Source: Geodermatophilus marinus (GTDB lineage: Bacteria > Actinomycetota > Actinomycetes > Mycobacteriales > Geodermatophilaceae). Taken from it: 36,584 nt of DNA. Where the stretch lies: contig NZ_QVQH01000035.1 of the NCBI RefSeq assembly GCF_003428645.1, positions 1-36,584 on the forward strand, in the 5' to 3' direction. Below the pieces are notes generated by a model, which did no database searches, had not been told where the DNA came from, and saw only the letters and a program-made list of their open reading frames with translations. Shown piece by piece: positions 15,412 to 22,880 of the stretch (positions within the stretch are counted from its first letter, which is position 1; each line of letters starts with the position of its first letter). The position numbers were made by a program, and so were the translations under genes.

Positions 15412-15960
15412 GTGACCGAGAAGAAGTCGGATTTCCGTGTCCGCCGCGTGGTCCACGGCACCGGGACGGATGGCCGGTCCACCGTCCTGGCTGATCGTGA
15501 CGCACCCCTGCGCCTCGAGACCCCGGCATTCACCATCGTGGACATCTGGCGTTTCGACGGCCTGCCGACCCGGATCTCCGCTGACGACGGGCTGCCCGAC
15601 CAGATCGAGTTGACCCCGCCGTCCGGCTCGGCGGTGTTCCGCATGTGCTCGATCGCGCCGGACGAGGAGTGGGCGGGGCGGTCCTATGACGAGTCGCTCG
15701 CGGCCATCGGACACGAGGCGGCCGAGGGCAACGGCGAAGAGACTCCTCCCTCGGAGGACGGCAGTCATGCCACCGACACCGTGGACGTGGTCGTGGTCCT
15801 CTCCGGCGAGGTCTACTGCGTCACCGACACGCACGAGACGCTCCTGAAGCAGGGGGACGTCGTCGTGCAGACCGGGAACGCCCACTCGTGGAGCAATCGC
15901 AGTGACGAGGTGTGCAAGGTCGCCTTCGTCATGGCGACGGGCACCAGGGACGCCGGCTGA
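15412..15960 (+). CDS. Cupin-domain protein
   Basis: Protein of 182 residues with a single C-terminal cupin half-barrel: VDVVVVLSGEVYCVTDTHETLLKQGDVVVQTGNAHSW spans roughly 123-160. It resembles cupin motif 2 but lacks the full H-x-H of motif 1; only the motif 2 His is clear. The N-terminal 100 residues include a strand-rich segment (RLETPAFTIVDIWRFDG) found in cupins described as acting on small ligands. GTG 15412 lies 31 bases after the PNPOx-like gene, behind GAAAGG. It shares that gene's atypical codon use. It may be a binding protein, isomerase or ligand-sensing accessory factor; I cannot assign a reaction. Confidence 0.7.
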   Translation: MTEKKSDFRVRRVVHGTGTDGRSTVLADRDAPLRLETPAFTIVDIWRFDGLPTRISADDGLPDQIELTPPSGSAVFRMCSIAPDEEWAGRSYDESLAAIGHEAAEGNGEETPPSEDGSHATDTVDVVVVLSGEVYCVTDTHETLLKQGDVVVQTGNAHSWSNRSDEVCKVAFVMATGTRDAG

Positions 15961-16067
15961 GGTGACGTGCACCGTGTCGGTCAGGGCCGCGTCCGGGAGT
16001 CGGTCGGACCGGGGGAGCGACGCGGCCGTGTGCGGTGCACGGGCTCGCTGCGGAAGGGATCGGGACC

Positions 16068-16643
16068 ATGGACATCGTCGGTCAGACCAGCGTCCCGGAG
16101 CTGTCGGCTGACAGTGGCCGGATCGCCCGGCAGGTGGGCGTGCTGGCCGCCCGCGCCGCCATCACGGACCTCAACGCGTTGTACATGATGGCCGTCGACG
16201 ACCACGACATCGAGGGCGTCCTGGCGTGCTTCGCGCCCGACGGCAGCTTCACTCGCCTGGGTGGCACGGTCTCCGGTCACGCAGCCCTCCGTGACTTCTA
16301 CGTCGGCATGATGGACCGCTACGTGACCACGTTGCACGTCCCGAACTCCCACGTGGTGCGCGTCGGGGACGAGAACTCGGCCACGGGAGTCGTCACCGGC
16401 CACGCGGAGCTCTCCCTGGCAGGGACGCTCATGATGGCCGCGTTCCGCTATCCGGACCGCTACCGCAGGGTCGATTCGCAGTGGGTGTTCCAGGACCGCT
16501 CGCTGCGGTTCATGTACGTGACGCCCTTCTCCGAGATGGCGTCGACGTTCACCGGGCCCGCGCGCATCCGCTGGCCGGAGGCGCCGCCGGTCGAGGCCGA
16601 CATCCCGGAGCAGTTGCCGACCTGGCGCAGCTACCGCTCCTGA
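16068..16643 (+). CDS. NTF2-like (SnoaL-type) protein
   Basis: Protein of 191 residues with the NTF2 cone fold used by many small isomerases, dehydratases and epoxide hydrolases. Typical segments are 'ALYMMAVDDHDIEGVLACFAPDGSF' (about 43-67), the central TTLHVPNSHVV with its His, and 'MMAAFRYPDRYRRVDSQWVFQDRSLRFMY'. It ends PTWRSYRS. It is a paralogue of the minus-strand protein at 21862-22461, which ends PTWETYRA. I start at ATG 16068 because GGAAGGGA (16051-16058) precedes it; the frame is open to 16035. Its end overlaps the convergent gene on the other strand by 13 bases. The substrate is unknown. Confidence 0.75.
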   Translation: MDIVGQTSVPELSADSGRIARQVGVLAARAAITDLNALYMMAVDDHDIEGVLACFAPDGSFTRLGGTVSGHAALRDFYVGMMDRYVTTLHVPNSHVVRVGDENSATGVVTGHAELSLAGTLMMAAFRYPDRYRRVDSQWVFQDRSLRFMYVTPFSEMASTFTGPARIRWPEAPPVEADIPEQLPTWRSYRS

Positions 16644-17224
16644 GTGTGCCTTCCCGCTTCCGGAGGCAGGTCCCTGTCGGCTCGACCTGAGACCCGGTTC
16701 GCCGGGCTGCTGCGGGCTGGGCCGCCGCGGCCGTCGCCGGCGATCTTGCGGCTGTCGTGGCTCTTCTGCCGGCCGGTCGGGGTCACCTCGAGCACGGCCC
16801 GCCGCGGGCTGTCGAGCAGCCGGACGAAGGCGGCCGGGTCGTCGGCGGCCATGCGCTGCGCGAACGCCGGGTAGAACCAGTCCTTGGTCGCGCGGTCCTC
16901 GTGCACGGTGACCGCGCCCTGCACGGCGACCATCCGCCGGCCGGGCAGCCCGGTGCCGCGGTTGTCGACGACGAGGGTCAGCCGCGGGTCGGCCCGCAGG
17001 GACTCCAGGTGGTCCCGGCCGGCGACCGCGGTCAGCCAGAACCGGCCGTCGCGGCGCAGGAAGCTCATCACCACCGCGGCCGGCCAGCCCTCCCGGGAGG
17101 TGTAGGCCACCGTGCACTCGGTCTGCACGGCCAGCAGCTCGTCCTGGTCGGCGGCGCCGAGGAACGTCCCCCGCAGGTCCTCGATGTCCCTCGTCCCGAC
17201 CCGGGGGCGCTCGGCACCGGTCAT
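16631..17224 (-). CDS. PNPOx-like split beta-barrel flavin/F420-binding family protein
   Basis: Protein of 197 residues homologous to the one at 14850-15380. It has 'QTECTVAYTSREGWPAAVVMSF', a LRADPRLTLVVDN segment, GLPGRRMVAVQG and RRAVLEVTPTGRQKSHDSRKIAGD. Its C-terminal 30 residues are a basic, disordered-looking tail absent from the other copy, and they lie partly in the overlap with the convergent NTF2-like gene. The start is ATG at 17224, with AGAAGG just upstream; the open frame continues further but crosses the promoter region. Codon use is the GC-rich local type, unlike its plus-strand relative. Members of this superfamily include F420-dependent reductases; the cofactor here is not determined. 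Confidence 0.75.
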   Translation of the reverse strand: MTGAERPRVGTRDIEDLRGTFLGAADQDELLAVQTECTVAYTSREGWPAAVVMSFLRRDGRFWLTAVAGRDHLESLRADPRLTLVVDNRGTGLPGRRMVAVQGAVTVHEDRATKDWFYPAFAQRMAADDPAAFVRLLDSPRRAVLEVTPTGRQKSHDSRKIAGDGRGGPARSSPANRVSGRADRDLPPEAGRHTQER

Positions 17225-17252
17225 CGGTCCTTCTCCCCTCAAAACCCTTGTT

Positions 17253-17258
17253 ATCCTT
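17253..17258 (-). promoter_or_regulatory. Possible -10 element (AAGGAT) between divergent genes
   Basis: On the minus strand AAGGATAACA sits 28 bases before ATG 17224 and resembles the AGGATAAGC elements upstream of the minus-strand P450 and MFS genes. The 96-base gap separates this gene from the ligase at 17321. It is the only AT-richer patch in the gap. The assignment is weak. Confidence 0.3.
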
Positions 17259-17320
17259 CGCAGGTTCTGGCTGGATGATGGCACGGGTCGCACACCCGGG
17301 TCACCCCCTGCGGAGGTCGC

Positions 17321-18856
17321 ATGTCCGGCACACCCTCGATCGGTGCCTGGCTCGCCCGGGCGGCCGGCCGGGCGGCCGCGGACGCCGGCGCGCTGGTCCA
17401 CGGCGAGCGGGTCACCTGGGCCGACCTCGACCACCGCGCCGACCGCGCGGCCGCCGGCTTCGTCGCCCTCGGGTTGCGACCGGGCGACCCGGTGTGCGTG
17501 CTCGTGCGCAGCAGTGTCGCCACCCTGGCGGTGTGGTTCGGCCTGGCCCGCGCCGGGCTGGTGGAGGTGCCGCTGAACCCGGCCAGCGGCCCGACCCTGC
17601 TGCGCTACCTGCTCGAGCACAGCGGCGCCGGTGTCGTGGTCTGCGACGCGGAGTTCGAGGCGGCGGTGCGCGCCTGCGCCGGGGACGGCGTCCGGGTGGT
17701 CGTGTACGGCCGGCCGGCCGGCGGGGACGGGCTCGACCTGGCCGACGTCCTCGCCGCCGACCCCGTCCCGCTGCCCGAGGTCGACCCCGCCGCGCCGGCC
17801 GTCGTCCTCTACACCTCCGGCACGACCGGCCCGCCCAAGGGCGCGGTGCTCTCCCACCGGGCCAACGTCAACCTCGCCCGGCACACGGTCGGGCTGATGG
17901 GCTACACCGCGGCCGACCGGCTCTACAGCGTCTTCCCGCTGTTCCACTCCAACGCCCGCTACTGCAGCGTGATGACCGCCGCGGAGGCCGGCGCGGACCT
18001 GGTGCTCGACCGCACCTTCTCGGCCAGCCGGTTCTGGGACACCTGCCGGGCCCACGGCATCACCGCGTTCAACTACCAGGGCGCGATGATGAGCATCCTG
18101 CACAAGCAGCCACCCCGGCCGGACGACGCCGACAACCCGGTGCGGGTGGCGTTCGGGGCGCCCTGCCCGCCGGAGGTCTTCGAGGCCTTCGAGCGCCGCT
18201 TCGGCGTCCGGCTGACCGAGATCTACGGCAGCACCGAGGTCTCCATCGTCACCGACATGCCGCCCACGGCCCGCCGCGTCGGCACCGCCGGCCGCGAGTC
18301 GGCCAACTACACCGTCGCCGTGGTCGACGAGCGCGACGAACCGCTGCCGCCCGGGACGCCCGGCGAGATCGTGGTGCGGCCGAAGAAGCCGGGCTGGATG
18401 TTCGACGGCTACGCCGGCAACGCCGAGGCCACCGCGACCGCATGGCGGGAGCTGTGGTTCCACACCGGCGACCGCGGCGTGCTCGACGCCGACGGGTTCC
18501 TCACCTTCCTCGACCGGATGAAGGACACCATCCGCCGGCGCGGCGAGAACGTCTCCTCCTGGGAGGTCGAGCGGGTCGTCGCGGAGCACCCGTCGGTCGC
18601 GCAGGTCGCCGCCTACGGGCTGCCCTCGGAGCTGTCGGAGGAGGAGGTGGCCGTCGCCGTGGTGCCCGCCGAGGGCGCCGCGGTCGACCCGGTGGAGCTC
18701 GTCGCGCACTGCCGCCGCGGGCTCACCCCGTTCGCCGTCCCCCGCTACGTGCGCGTGCTCGACGCGCTGCCGCTGACGCCGAGCCAGCGGGTGGAGAAGT
18801 ACAAGCTGCGCGCGGACGGCGTCCCGCCCGGCACGTGGGACCGGGAGGCCCCGTGA
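17321..18856 (+). CDS. AMP-forming acyl-CoA synthetase-like protein with Arg at the catalytic Lys position
   Basis: Ligase of 511 residues. The P-loop is LYTSGTTGPPKG (about 164-175). Other motifs are YGSTEVS (A5), WFHTGD (A7) and DRMKDTIRRRGENVSSWE (A8). The A10 region reads LPLTPSQRVEKYKLR, so R490 replaces the catalytic lysine that donates to the adenylation step in this superfamily; K493 is three residues later. The relative at 5023 keeps this lysine. ATG 17321 has GGAGG at 17312-17316. It is the first gene of a four-gene coupled set. It may be active with a shifted lysine, act only in thioesterification, or be impaired. Confidence 0.85.
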   Translation: MSGTPSIGAWLARAAGRAAADAGALVHGERVTWADLDHRADRAAAGFVALGLRPGDPVCVLVRSSVATLAVWFGLARAGLVEVPLNPASGPTLLRYLLEHSGAGVVVCDAEFEAAVRACAGDGVRVVVYGRPAGGDGLDLADVLAADPVPLPEVDPAAPAVVLYTSGTTGPPKGAVLSHRANVNLARHTVGLMGYTAADRLYSVFPLFHSNARYCSVMTAAEAGADLVLDRTFSASRFWDTCRAHGITAFNYQGAMMSILHKQPPRPDDADNPVRVAFGAPCPPEVFEAFERRFGVRLTEIYGSTEVSIVTDMPPTARRVGTAGRESANYTVAVVDERDEPLPPGTPGEIVVRPKKPGWMFDGYAGNAEATATAWRELWFHTGDRGVLDADGFLTFLDRMKDTIRRRGENVSSWEVERVVAEHPSVAQVAAYGLPSELSEEEVAVAVVPAEGAAVDPVELVAHCRRGLTPFAVPRYVRVLDALPLTPSQRVEKYKLRADGVPPGTWDREAP

Positions 18857-19608
18857 TGCAGCGGTTCACCCGCACCGACCCGGAGCCGGGCGTCGCCGTC
18901 CTGACGATGAGCCGGCCCGAGAAGCTCAACGCGATGGACCAGGTCTGGTTCCGCGAGCTGCTCGAGGTGATGGGCACGATCGGGGTGGACGACGGCGTCC
19001 GCGCGGTCGTCCTCACCGGTTCCGGCCGGGCCTTCTCCGCCGGCGGCGACATCGACATGTTCGCCGGCCTGGACGGCGACGTGACCCGGGTCCGCCCGCA
19101 CCTCAAGCTGGTCTACGACGCCTTCCACGCCGTCGAGCGGTGCGCCGTGCCGGTCGTCGCCGCGGTCAACGGCATCGCCTTCGGCGGCGGGGCCGAGCTG
19201 GCCCTGGCCTGCGACGTGGTGCTGGCCGCCGAGTCGGCCCGCTTCGCGTTCAAGGAGCCCACCGTCGGCCTGATGCCGGGCTACGGCATCGTGCGGGGGC
19301 CCGACGTCCTCGGCCGGCACTGGACCCGCTACCTGGCCCTCACCGGGCGCGACGTGGACGCCGGCCGCGCCGAGCGGGCCGGGCTGGTCCAGGAGGTGCA
19401 CCCCGACGACGACCTGCTGCCCGCGGCGGTCGGCCTGGCCGCCGAGATGGCCGCCCACCCGCCGCTGGCCGTCCAGGTCGGCAAGGCGTTCGTCAACCGC
19501 AACGCCGAGGGCGGCTTCAACGAGTCGGTCGAGGCCATCGCCCTGCTGTTCGACACCCCCGAGCACCGCGCCGCGGTCAGCGCCTTCCGCGCCGCGCGCG
19601 GCCGATGA
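18856..19608 (+). CDS. Enoyl-CoA hydratase/isomerase family protein
   Basis: Crotonase of 250 residues, expected to add water to a 2-enoyl-CoA in beta-oxidation. The oxyanion hole is formed by GRAFSAGGDI and GIAFGGGAELALACD. Both catalytic glutamates are present at the right spacing: E114 (GGGAEL) and E134 (FKEPTVGLMPGYG). This contrasts with the MenB/BadI-like gene at 13711, where the second is Gly. ATG 18856 shares one base with the ligase stop (TGATG), with GGGAGG at 18843-18848; GTG 18853 is an alternative. The substrate is set by the pathway and is unknown. Confidence 0.88.
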   Translation: MQRFTRTDPEPGVAVLTMSRPEKLNAMDQVWFRELLEVMGTIGVDDGVRAVVLTGSGRAFSAGGDIDMFAGLDGDVTRVRPHLKLVYDAFHAVERCAVPVVAAVNGIAFGGGAELALACDVVLAAESARFAFKEPTVGLMPGYGIVRGPDVLGRHWTRYLALTGRDVDAGRAERAGLVQEVHPDDDLLPAAVGLAAEMAAHPPLAVQVGKAFVNRNAEGGFNESVEAIALLFDTPEHRAAVSAFRAARGR

Positions 19609-19619
19609 GAGGAGCACCC

Positions 19620-20036
19620 GTGAGCTCACCCGACGAGCGCGCCGTCGTCGAGGCCTACCTCGACGCCGTGGGGCGCCTGGACCTGCCCGCCATCGAGGCG
19701 ACGTTCGCCGAGGACGTCGAACTGGTGCTGCCCTACGCGCCCCCGGGCTTCCCGAAGGTGTCCCGCGGGCGCACCGAGGCGATGAAGGTCTACCCCGAGG
19801 GCGTCATGGAGCCGATGCGCTTCGCCGACTACCGGATCGACGCGCTGGAGGGCCGGCCGGGGGAGTGGGTCGCCGAGTACACCAGCGACACCGTGGTGAT
19901 CCCGACCGGCCGGCCGTACCGGAACACCTACATCTCGCGGTTCACCGTCCGCGACGGCCGGATCACCCGGCTGGCCGAGTTCTTCGATCCCGTCGTCCTC
20001 GTCACCGCCCTCGGCGGCGAGGTGAGCATGCCGTGA
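19620..20036 (+). CDS. NTF2-like (SnoaL/ketosteroid isomerase-like) protein
   Basis: Small protein of 138 residues with the NTF2-like fold. The N-terminal helix reads 'VVEAYLDAVGRLDLPAIEATFAEDVELVLPY', followed by a strand-rich second half ending 'TVRDGRITRLAEFFDPVV', which is the common SnoaL/KSI ending. GTG 19620 has GAGAGGAG (19606-19613) upstream, 11 bases after the hydratase stop. It overlaps the next SDR gene as GTGA. Enzymes of this fold isomerise or dehydrate ring substrates, or hydrolyse epoxides. The residues needed for any one reaction cannot be assigned with confidence. Confidence 0.78.
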   Translation: MSSPDERAVVEAYLDAVGRLDLPAIEATFAEDVELVLPYAPPGFPKVSRGRTEAMKVYPEGVMEPMRFADYRIDALEGRPGEWVAEYTSDTVVIPTGRPYRNTYISRFTVRDGRITRLAEFFDPVVLVTALGGEVSMP

Positions 20037-20890
20037 GCCGGCTGGCCGGGAAGGTCGCCCTGGTCACCGGGGCCGCCCGCGGGCAGGGCCGCGCGCACGC
20101 CGTCACCCTGGCGCGGGAGGGCGCCGACGTCGTCGCCGTCGACATCGACGCGCAGGTCGCCACCGTCCCGTACGACACCGCGCGCGAGGACGACCTGCGG
20201 GAGACCGCCGCCGCGGTCGAGGCGCTCGACCGCCGGATCCTCGCCCGCACCGCGGACGTGCGGTCGTCGGCGGCACTGGCCGAGGTCGTCGCGGAGGGCC
20301 TGGACGCCTTCGGGCAGATCGACGTGCTGGTGGCCAACGCCGGCGTCTTCTCCCAGGCGCCGTTCTGGGAGATGGACGAGCAGACCTGGGACGACGTCCT
20401 CGACGTGAACCTCAAGGGCGTCTGGCGTTGCATGAAGGCCGTCGCCCCGCACATGGTCGGGCGGCGCAGCGGCTCCATCGTGCTCACCTCGTCGGTCAAC
20501 GGGTTCCGCGGCAACCCCGGGGCTGCGCACTACGCGGCCAGCAAGCACGGCGTGCTCGGGCTGATGCGGAGCGCCGCGCTGGAACTGGGCCCGCACCGGG
20601 TGCGGGTGAACGCGGTCTGCCCCGGGCTGGTCGACACGCCCATGGTCAACTGGCCGGGCCTCTACGACCGGATGGCCGGCCGGCCGGGCGGGACGCGGGC
20701 GGACTTCGAGGCCGCCGCCCTGCACTACGGGATCCTCGGCGGCCAGGGCGGCCTCCCGCCGGAGACGGTCGCCGACGCCGCCGCGTGGCTGGCCTCCGAC
20801 GGGGCCTGGGCGGTGACCGGCCAGGCGATCGCCGTCGACGCCGGCCACCTGGCGCTGCCGGGCTTCAACCCGGCACCCCTCGCGCCGTGA
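20033..20890 (+). CDS. Mycofactocin-type SDR oxidoreductase (carveol dehydrogenase-like)
   Basis: SDR of 285 residues. The Rossmann motif is TGAARGQGRAHA. The distinctive feature is an insertion of about 30 residues after the cofactor-binding AVDI strand (about residues 39-72), ending 'AVEALDRRILARTADVR'. This is the hallmark of SDRs that depend on mycofactocin and hold a non-exchangeable nicotinamide. The catalytic set is S154-Y167-K171. GTG 20033 overlaps the NTF2-like stop. A second such SDR lies at 27404-28243. No mycofactocin biosynthesis gene is in the window, so the cofactor system must lie elsewhere if this reading is right. An alcohol substrate is expected. Confidence 0.88.
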   Translation: MSRLAGKVALVTGAARGQGRAHAVTLAREGADVVAVDIDAQVATVPYDTAREDDLRETAAAVEALDRRILARTADVRSSAALAEVVAEGLDAFGQIDVLVANAGVFSQAPFWEMDEQTWDDVLDVNLKGVWRCMKAVAPHMVGRRSGSIVLTSSVNGFRGNPGAAHYAASKHGVLGLMRSAALELGPHRVRVNAVCPGLVDTPMVNWPGLYDRMAGRPGGTRADFEAAALHYGILGGQGGLPPETVADAAAWLASDGAWAVTGQAIAVDAGHLALPGFNPAPLAP

Positions 20891-20929
20891 CGGGCGCGGC
20901 CCTGACGCCGGCCCGGGGGCGCCGGTCCC

Positions 20930-21511
20930 TCAGGCCCCCGCCCACGGGCCGAGCTGGGCGGGCCGGGGCGCCGCGCCCGGGAAGCGCAGGGCGAGCTGGT
21001 CGGTGACCGCGGTCGGGTAGTCGGCGGCGGGCACGGCGTAGAGGAAGCGCAGCCGCCGGGAGCGGAACCGCCACCGCCCCTCCTCCCGCCGGTAGGCGTC
21101 GGAGTACCGGAAGGCCAGCACCATCGCGGTGCCGTCGATCGCCTGCTCGGCGTGCATCGACACCGTGCCGGTCGCCTCCCCCGGCGCTCCCCGGTCGAGG
21201 ACGTGGGCGTGCGGCGAGTGCGCCGTGGGCCCGGACGCCGCCAGCCGGCGGGCCAGGTAGTCGACGACGGCGTCGCGCCCCTCCACCCGCTCGGCGATGC
21301 CGGCGAACACGGCGTCCGCGGTGAACAGCCCGCGCAGCGTCCCCCAGTCGCGGTCGTCGACGGCGAGGGCGTACCGGGCGACCAGCTCGTGCAGGGCGAG
21401 GGCGTCCTCCACCCGGGTCAGGCGGGCGGCCGGGCCCGGGCGGAGGCCCCGGCCGGGGGCGGTCGTGGGGCGGCGCGGGCCGCGCCCCCGGCCGCCCCCG
21501 GCGAGGTGCAT
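20930..21511 (-). CDS. NTF2-like (SnoaL_4-type) protein
   Basis: Protein of 193 residues whose NTF2-like domain starts near residue 33: 'EDALALHELVARYALAVDDRDWGTLRGLFTADAVF'. A central SPHAHVLDRG and 'MVLAFRYSDAYRREEGRWRFRSRRLRFLYAVP' follow. The first 30 residues are Gly/Arg/Pro-rich and probably disordered, so a later start is possible. The ATG at 21511 overlaps the upstream EthD-like stop as ATGA. It is the last gene of the eight-gene minus-strand run and faces the plus-strand SDR gene across 39 bases. The function is unknown. Confidence 0.7.
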   Translation of the reverse strand: MHLAGGGRGRGPRRPTTAPGRGLRPGPAARLTRVEDALALHELVARYALAVDDRDWGTLRGLFTADAVFAGIAERVEGRDAVVDYLARRLAASGPTAHSPHAHVLDRGAPGEATGTVSMHAEQAIDGTAMVLAFRYSDAYRREEGRWRFRSRRLRFLYAVPAADYPTAVTDQLALRFPGAAPRPAQLGPWAGA

Positions 21512-21819
21512 CAGACGACCGTCTCGGCCTCGTACGCGACCATCGAGGCCCCGGCCTGGGCGAAGTTGGCCATGTCCGCCTGGGCTTCCGCGCCCTGGGG
21601 GGAGCCGAGGTCGGCCAGCGCGTCGTCCTTCGACGGCCACTCCATGACCGCGGTCACGAAGTACTCCGGCCGCGAGCCGTCGAGGGTCTCGCAGGGGCCC
21701 CAGGTGTAGGAGCTGACCCGCTCCAGCCGCTTGCCCAGCGGCGCGTGGGTGCCCCGGTAGTGCTCCAGGAAGGCCTGCGGGTCCTCCGGGTGGTGGTAGT
21801 TGACGACGATCCGGTACAC
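21511..21819 (-). CDS. EthD-family small protein
   Basis: Protein of 102 residues in the EthD / dimeric alpha-beta barrel type. It starts 'YRIVVNYHHPEDPQAFLEHYRGTHAPLGKRL', where the P-x-D-x-x-x-F-x-x-H-Y-x-x-x-H pattern is diagnostic. EthD-like proteins accompany P450-based degradation systems (EthD itself is needed for ethyl tert-butyl ether oxidation), and some act in ring cyclisation or decarboxylation. The start is GTG at 21819, behind GAAGAGGAG. It lies 42 bases after the next NTF2-like gene of the run. Two P450s sit upstream on the same strand, which makes an accessory role attractive but unproven. Confidence 0.78.
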   Translation of the reverse strand: MYRIVVNYHHPEDPQAFLEHYRGTHAPLGKRLERVSSYTWGPCETLDGSRPEYFVTAVMEWPSKDDALADLGSPQGAEAQADMANFAQAGASMVAYEAETVV

Positions 21820-21861
21820 GCTGCTCTCCTCTTCCCGCGGGGCCTCGGTGCCCCGGCGTCC

Positions 21862-22461
21862 TCAGGCCCGGTAGGTCTCCCAGGTGGGGGCGCTCTCCGG
21901 GTAGTCGGCGGGCTCCGGGGCGGTGCGCGGCCAGCGCATCCGCTCCACCGAGCCGAAGCTGGTGGCCAGCTCGTCGGCCGGCACGGCGTACATGAACGTG
22001 ATCGACCGCTTCGCGAACAGCCACCGGCCGTCGACGCGGCGGTAGTCGTCCTCGTACCGGAAGGAGGCGAGCACCAGCGTGGACCGGGTGGCCAGCTCCG
22101 CGTGCCCGTGCGACCAGCCCGACGCCGTCCCGTCCCCGTGCAGCTGCACCACGCCCGGGTGCGGGGTGTGCAGCATGGTCCGGTAGGTGTCGAAGCTGGC
22201 CACGTAGGCCGCGCGGATCTCCGCGCGCCCGGTGGCCGCCACGCCGCGGCGCTCGAAGACGCCGTCGGCGGTGTACATCGCCACCACGCTGTCGACGTCG
22301 TGGTCGTCGACCGCCCGCGCGTAGAGGACGCCGAGGTCGGCGATCGCCTGCCGGTCGGCCTGCGCCCGCACCGCCCGGGCCAGCGCGCCGAGGTCGCCCT
22401 CCGGCAGCCCGGCGACCGTGGTGAGGTCGGCGGTCACCGCCGGGAGGTCGAGCCGGCTCAC
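21862..22461 (-). CDS. NTF2-like (SnoaL_4-type) protein
   Basis: Protein of 199 residues. After a 35-residue helical N-terminus comes 'ADLGVLYARAVDDHDVDSVVAMYTADGVFERRG', then the central 'MLHTPHPGVVQLHGDG' and 'LVLASFRYEDDYRRVDGRWLFAKRSITFMYAVP'. It closes with PTWETYRA. The Tyr/Asp/His pattern recalls NTF2-fold dehydratases such as BaiE or scytalone dehydratase, though I cannot align the active site reliably. It is a paralogue of the plus-strand gene at 16068. The start GTG at 22461 overlaps the thioesterase stop as GTGA. Confidence 0.75.
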   Translation of the reverse strand: MSRLDLPAVTADLTTVAGLPEGDLGALARAVRAQADRQAIADLGVLYARAVDDHDVDSVVAMYTADGVFERRGVAATGRAEIRAAYVASFDTYRTMLHTPHPGVVQLHGDGTASGWSHGHAELATRSTLVLASFRYEDDYRRVDGRWLFAKRSITFMYAVPADELATSFGSVERMRWPRTAPEPADYPESAPTWETYRA

Positions 22462-22880
22462 GCCGGCACCCCCGCCGGGGCGGGCAGGGTGCGCAGCACC
22501 TCGAGCAGCCGCTCGGGGATGGCCGCCTTGCCGCCCTCCGGGGTCCGGCAGACGAAGGTCATCGACCCGTGGGTCACGACCTCCCCGTCCCGGGTGAAGT
22601 CGAAGCCCAGCGTGTAGGACGACGTCCCCACCCGGTCGAGGGTGATCTCCACGGTGAGCTCGTCGAAGACCCGCACCATCCGCTTGTAGGTGCAGTCGGA
22701 GTGCACGCCGACGGTGAGCACGCCGAGCGAGTCGACCAGCTCACCGCTGCGCAACCCGTGGGAGTACAGCCACAGGGTCTGCGCGCGCTCCATCCACGGG
22801 TAGTAGATGGCGAAGTAGGCGATGCCGACGGTGTCGCAGTCGCCGTAGGCCAGCTGGAACCGCAGCGGTTCGTACGTCAC
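22458..22880 (-). CDS. Hot-dog acyl-CoA thioesterase (4HBT/YbgC type)
   Basis: Single hot-dog domain of 140 residues. The motif 'LAYGDCDTVGIAYFAIYYPWMERA' near the N-terminus matches the 4-hydroxybenzoyl-CoA thioesterase/YbgC family, with the catalytic-type Asp in D-C-D-T-V-G. It would hydrolyse a CoA thioester to free acid plus CoA, perhaps to release CoA from dead-end intermediates. It overlaps the upstream MaoC-like gene and the downstream NTF2-like gene by four bases each, so it is embedded in the operon. The substrate could be aromatic or short-chain acyl-CoA; the sequence does not decide. Confidence 0.85.
   Translation of the reverse strand: MTYEPLRFQLAYGDCDTVGIAYFAIYYPWMERAQTLWLYSHGLRSGELVDSLGVLTVGVHSDCTYKRMVRVFDELTVEITLDRVGTSSYTLGFDFTRDGEVVTHGSMTFVCRTPEGGKAAIPERLLEVLRTLPAPAGVPA

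Noticed and set aside
20930..22024. Single long protein of 364 residues on the minus strand
   Set aside because: Only the last 193 codons form an NTF2-like protein; the upstream part is a shadow of the EthD-like and NTF2-like genes in another frame.
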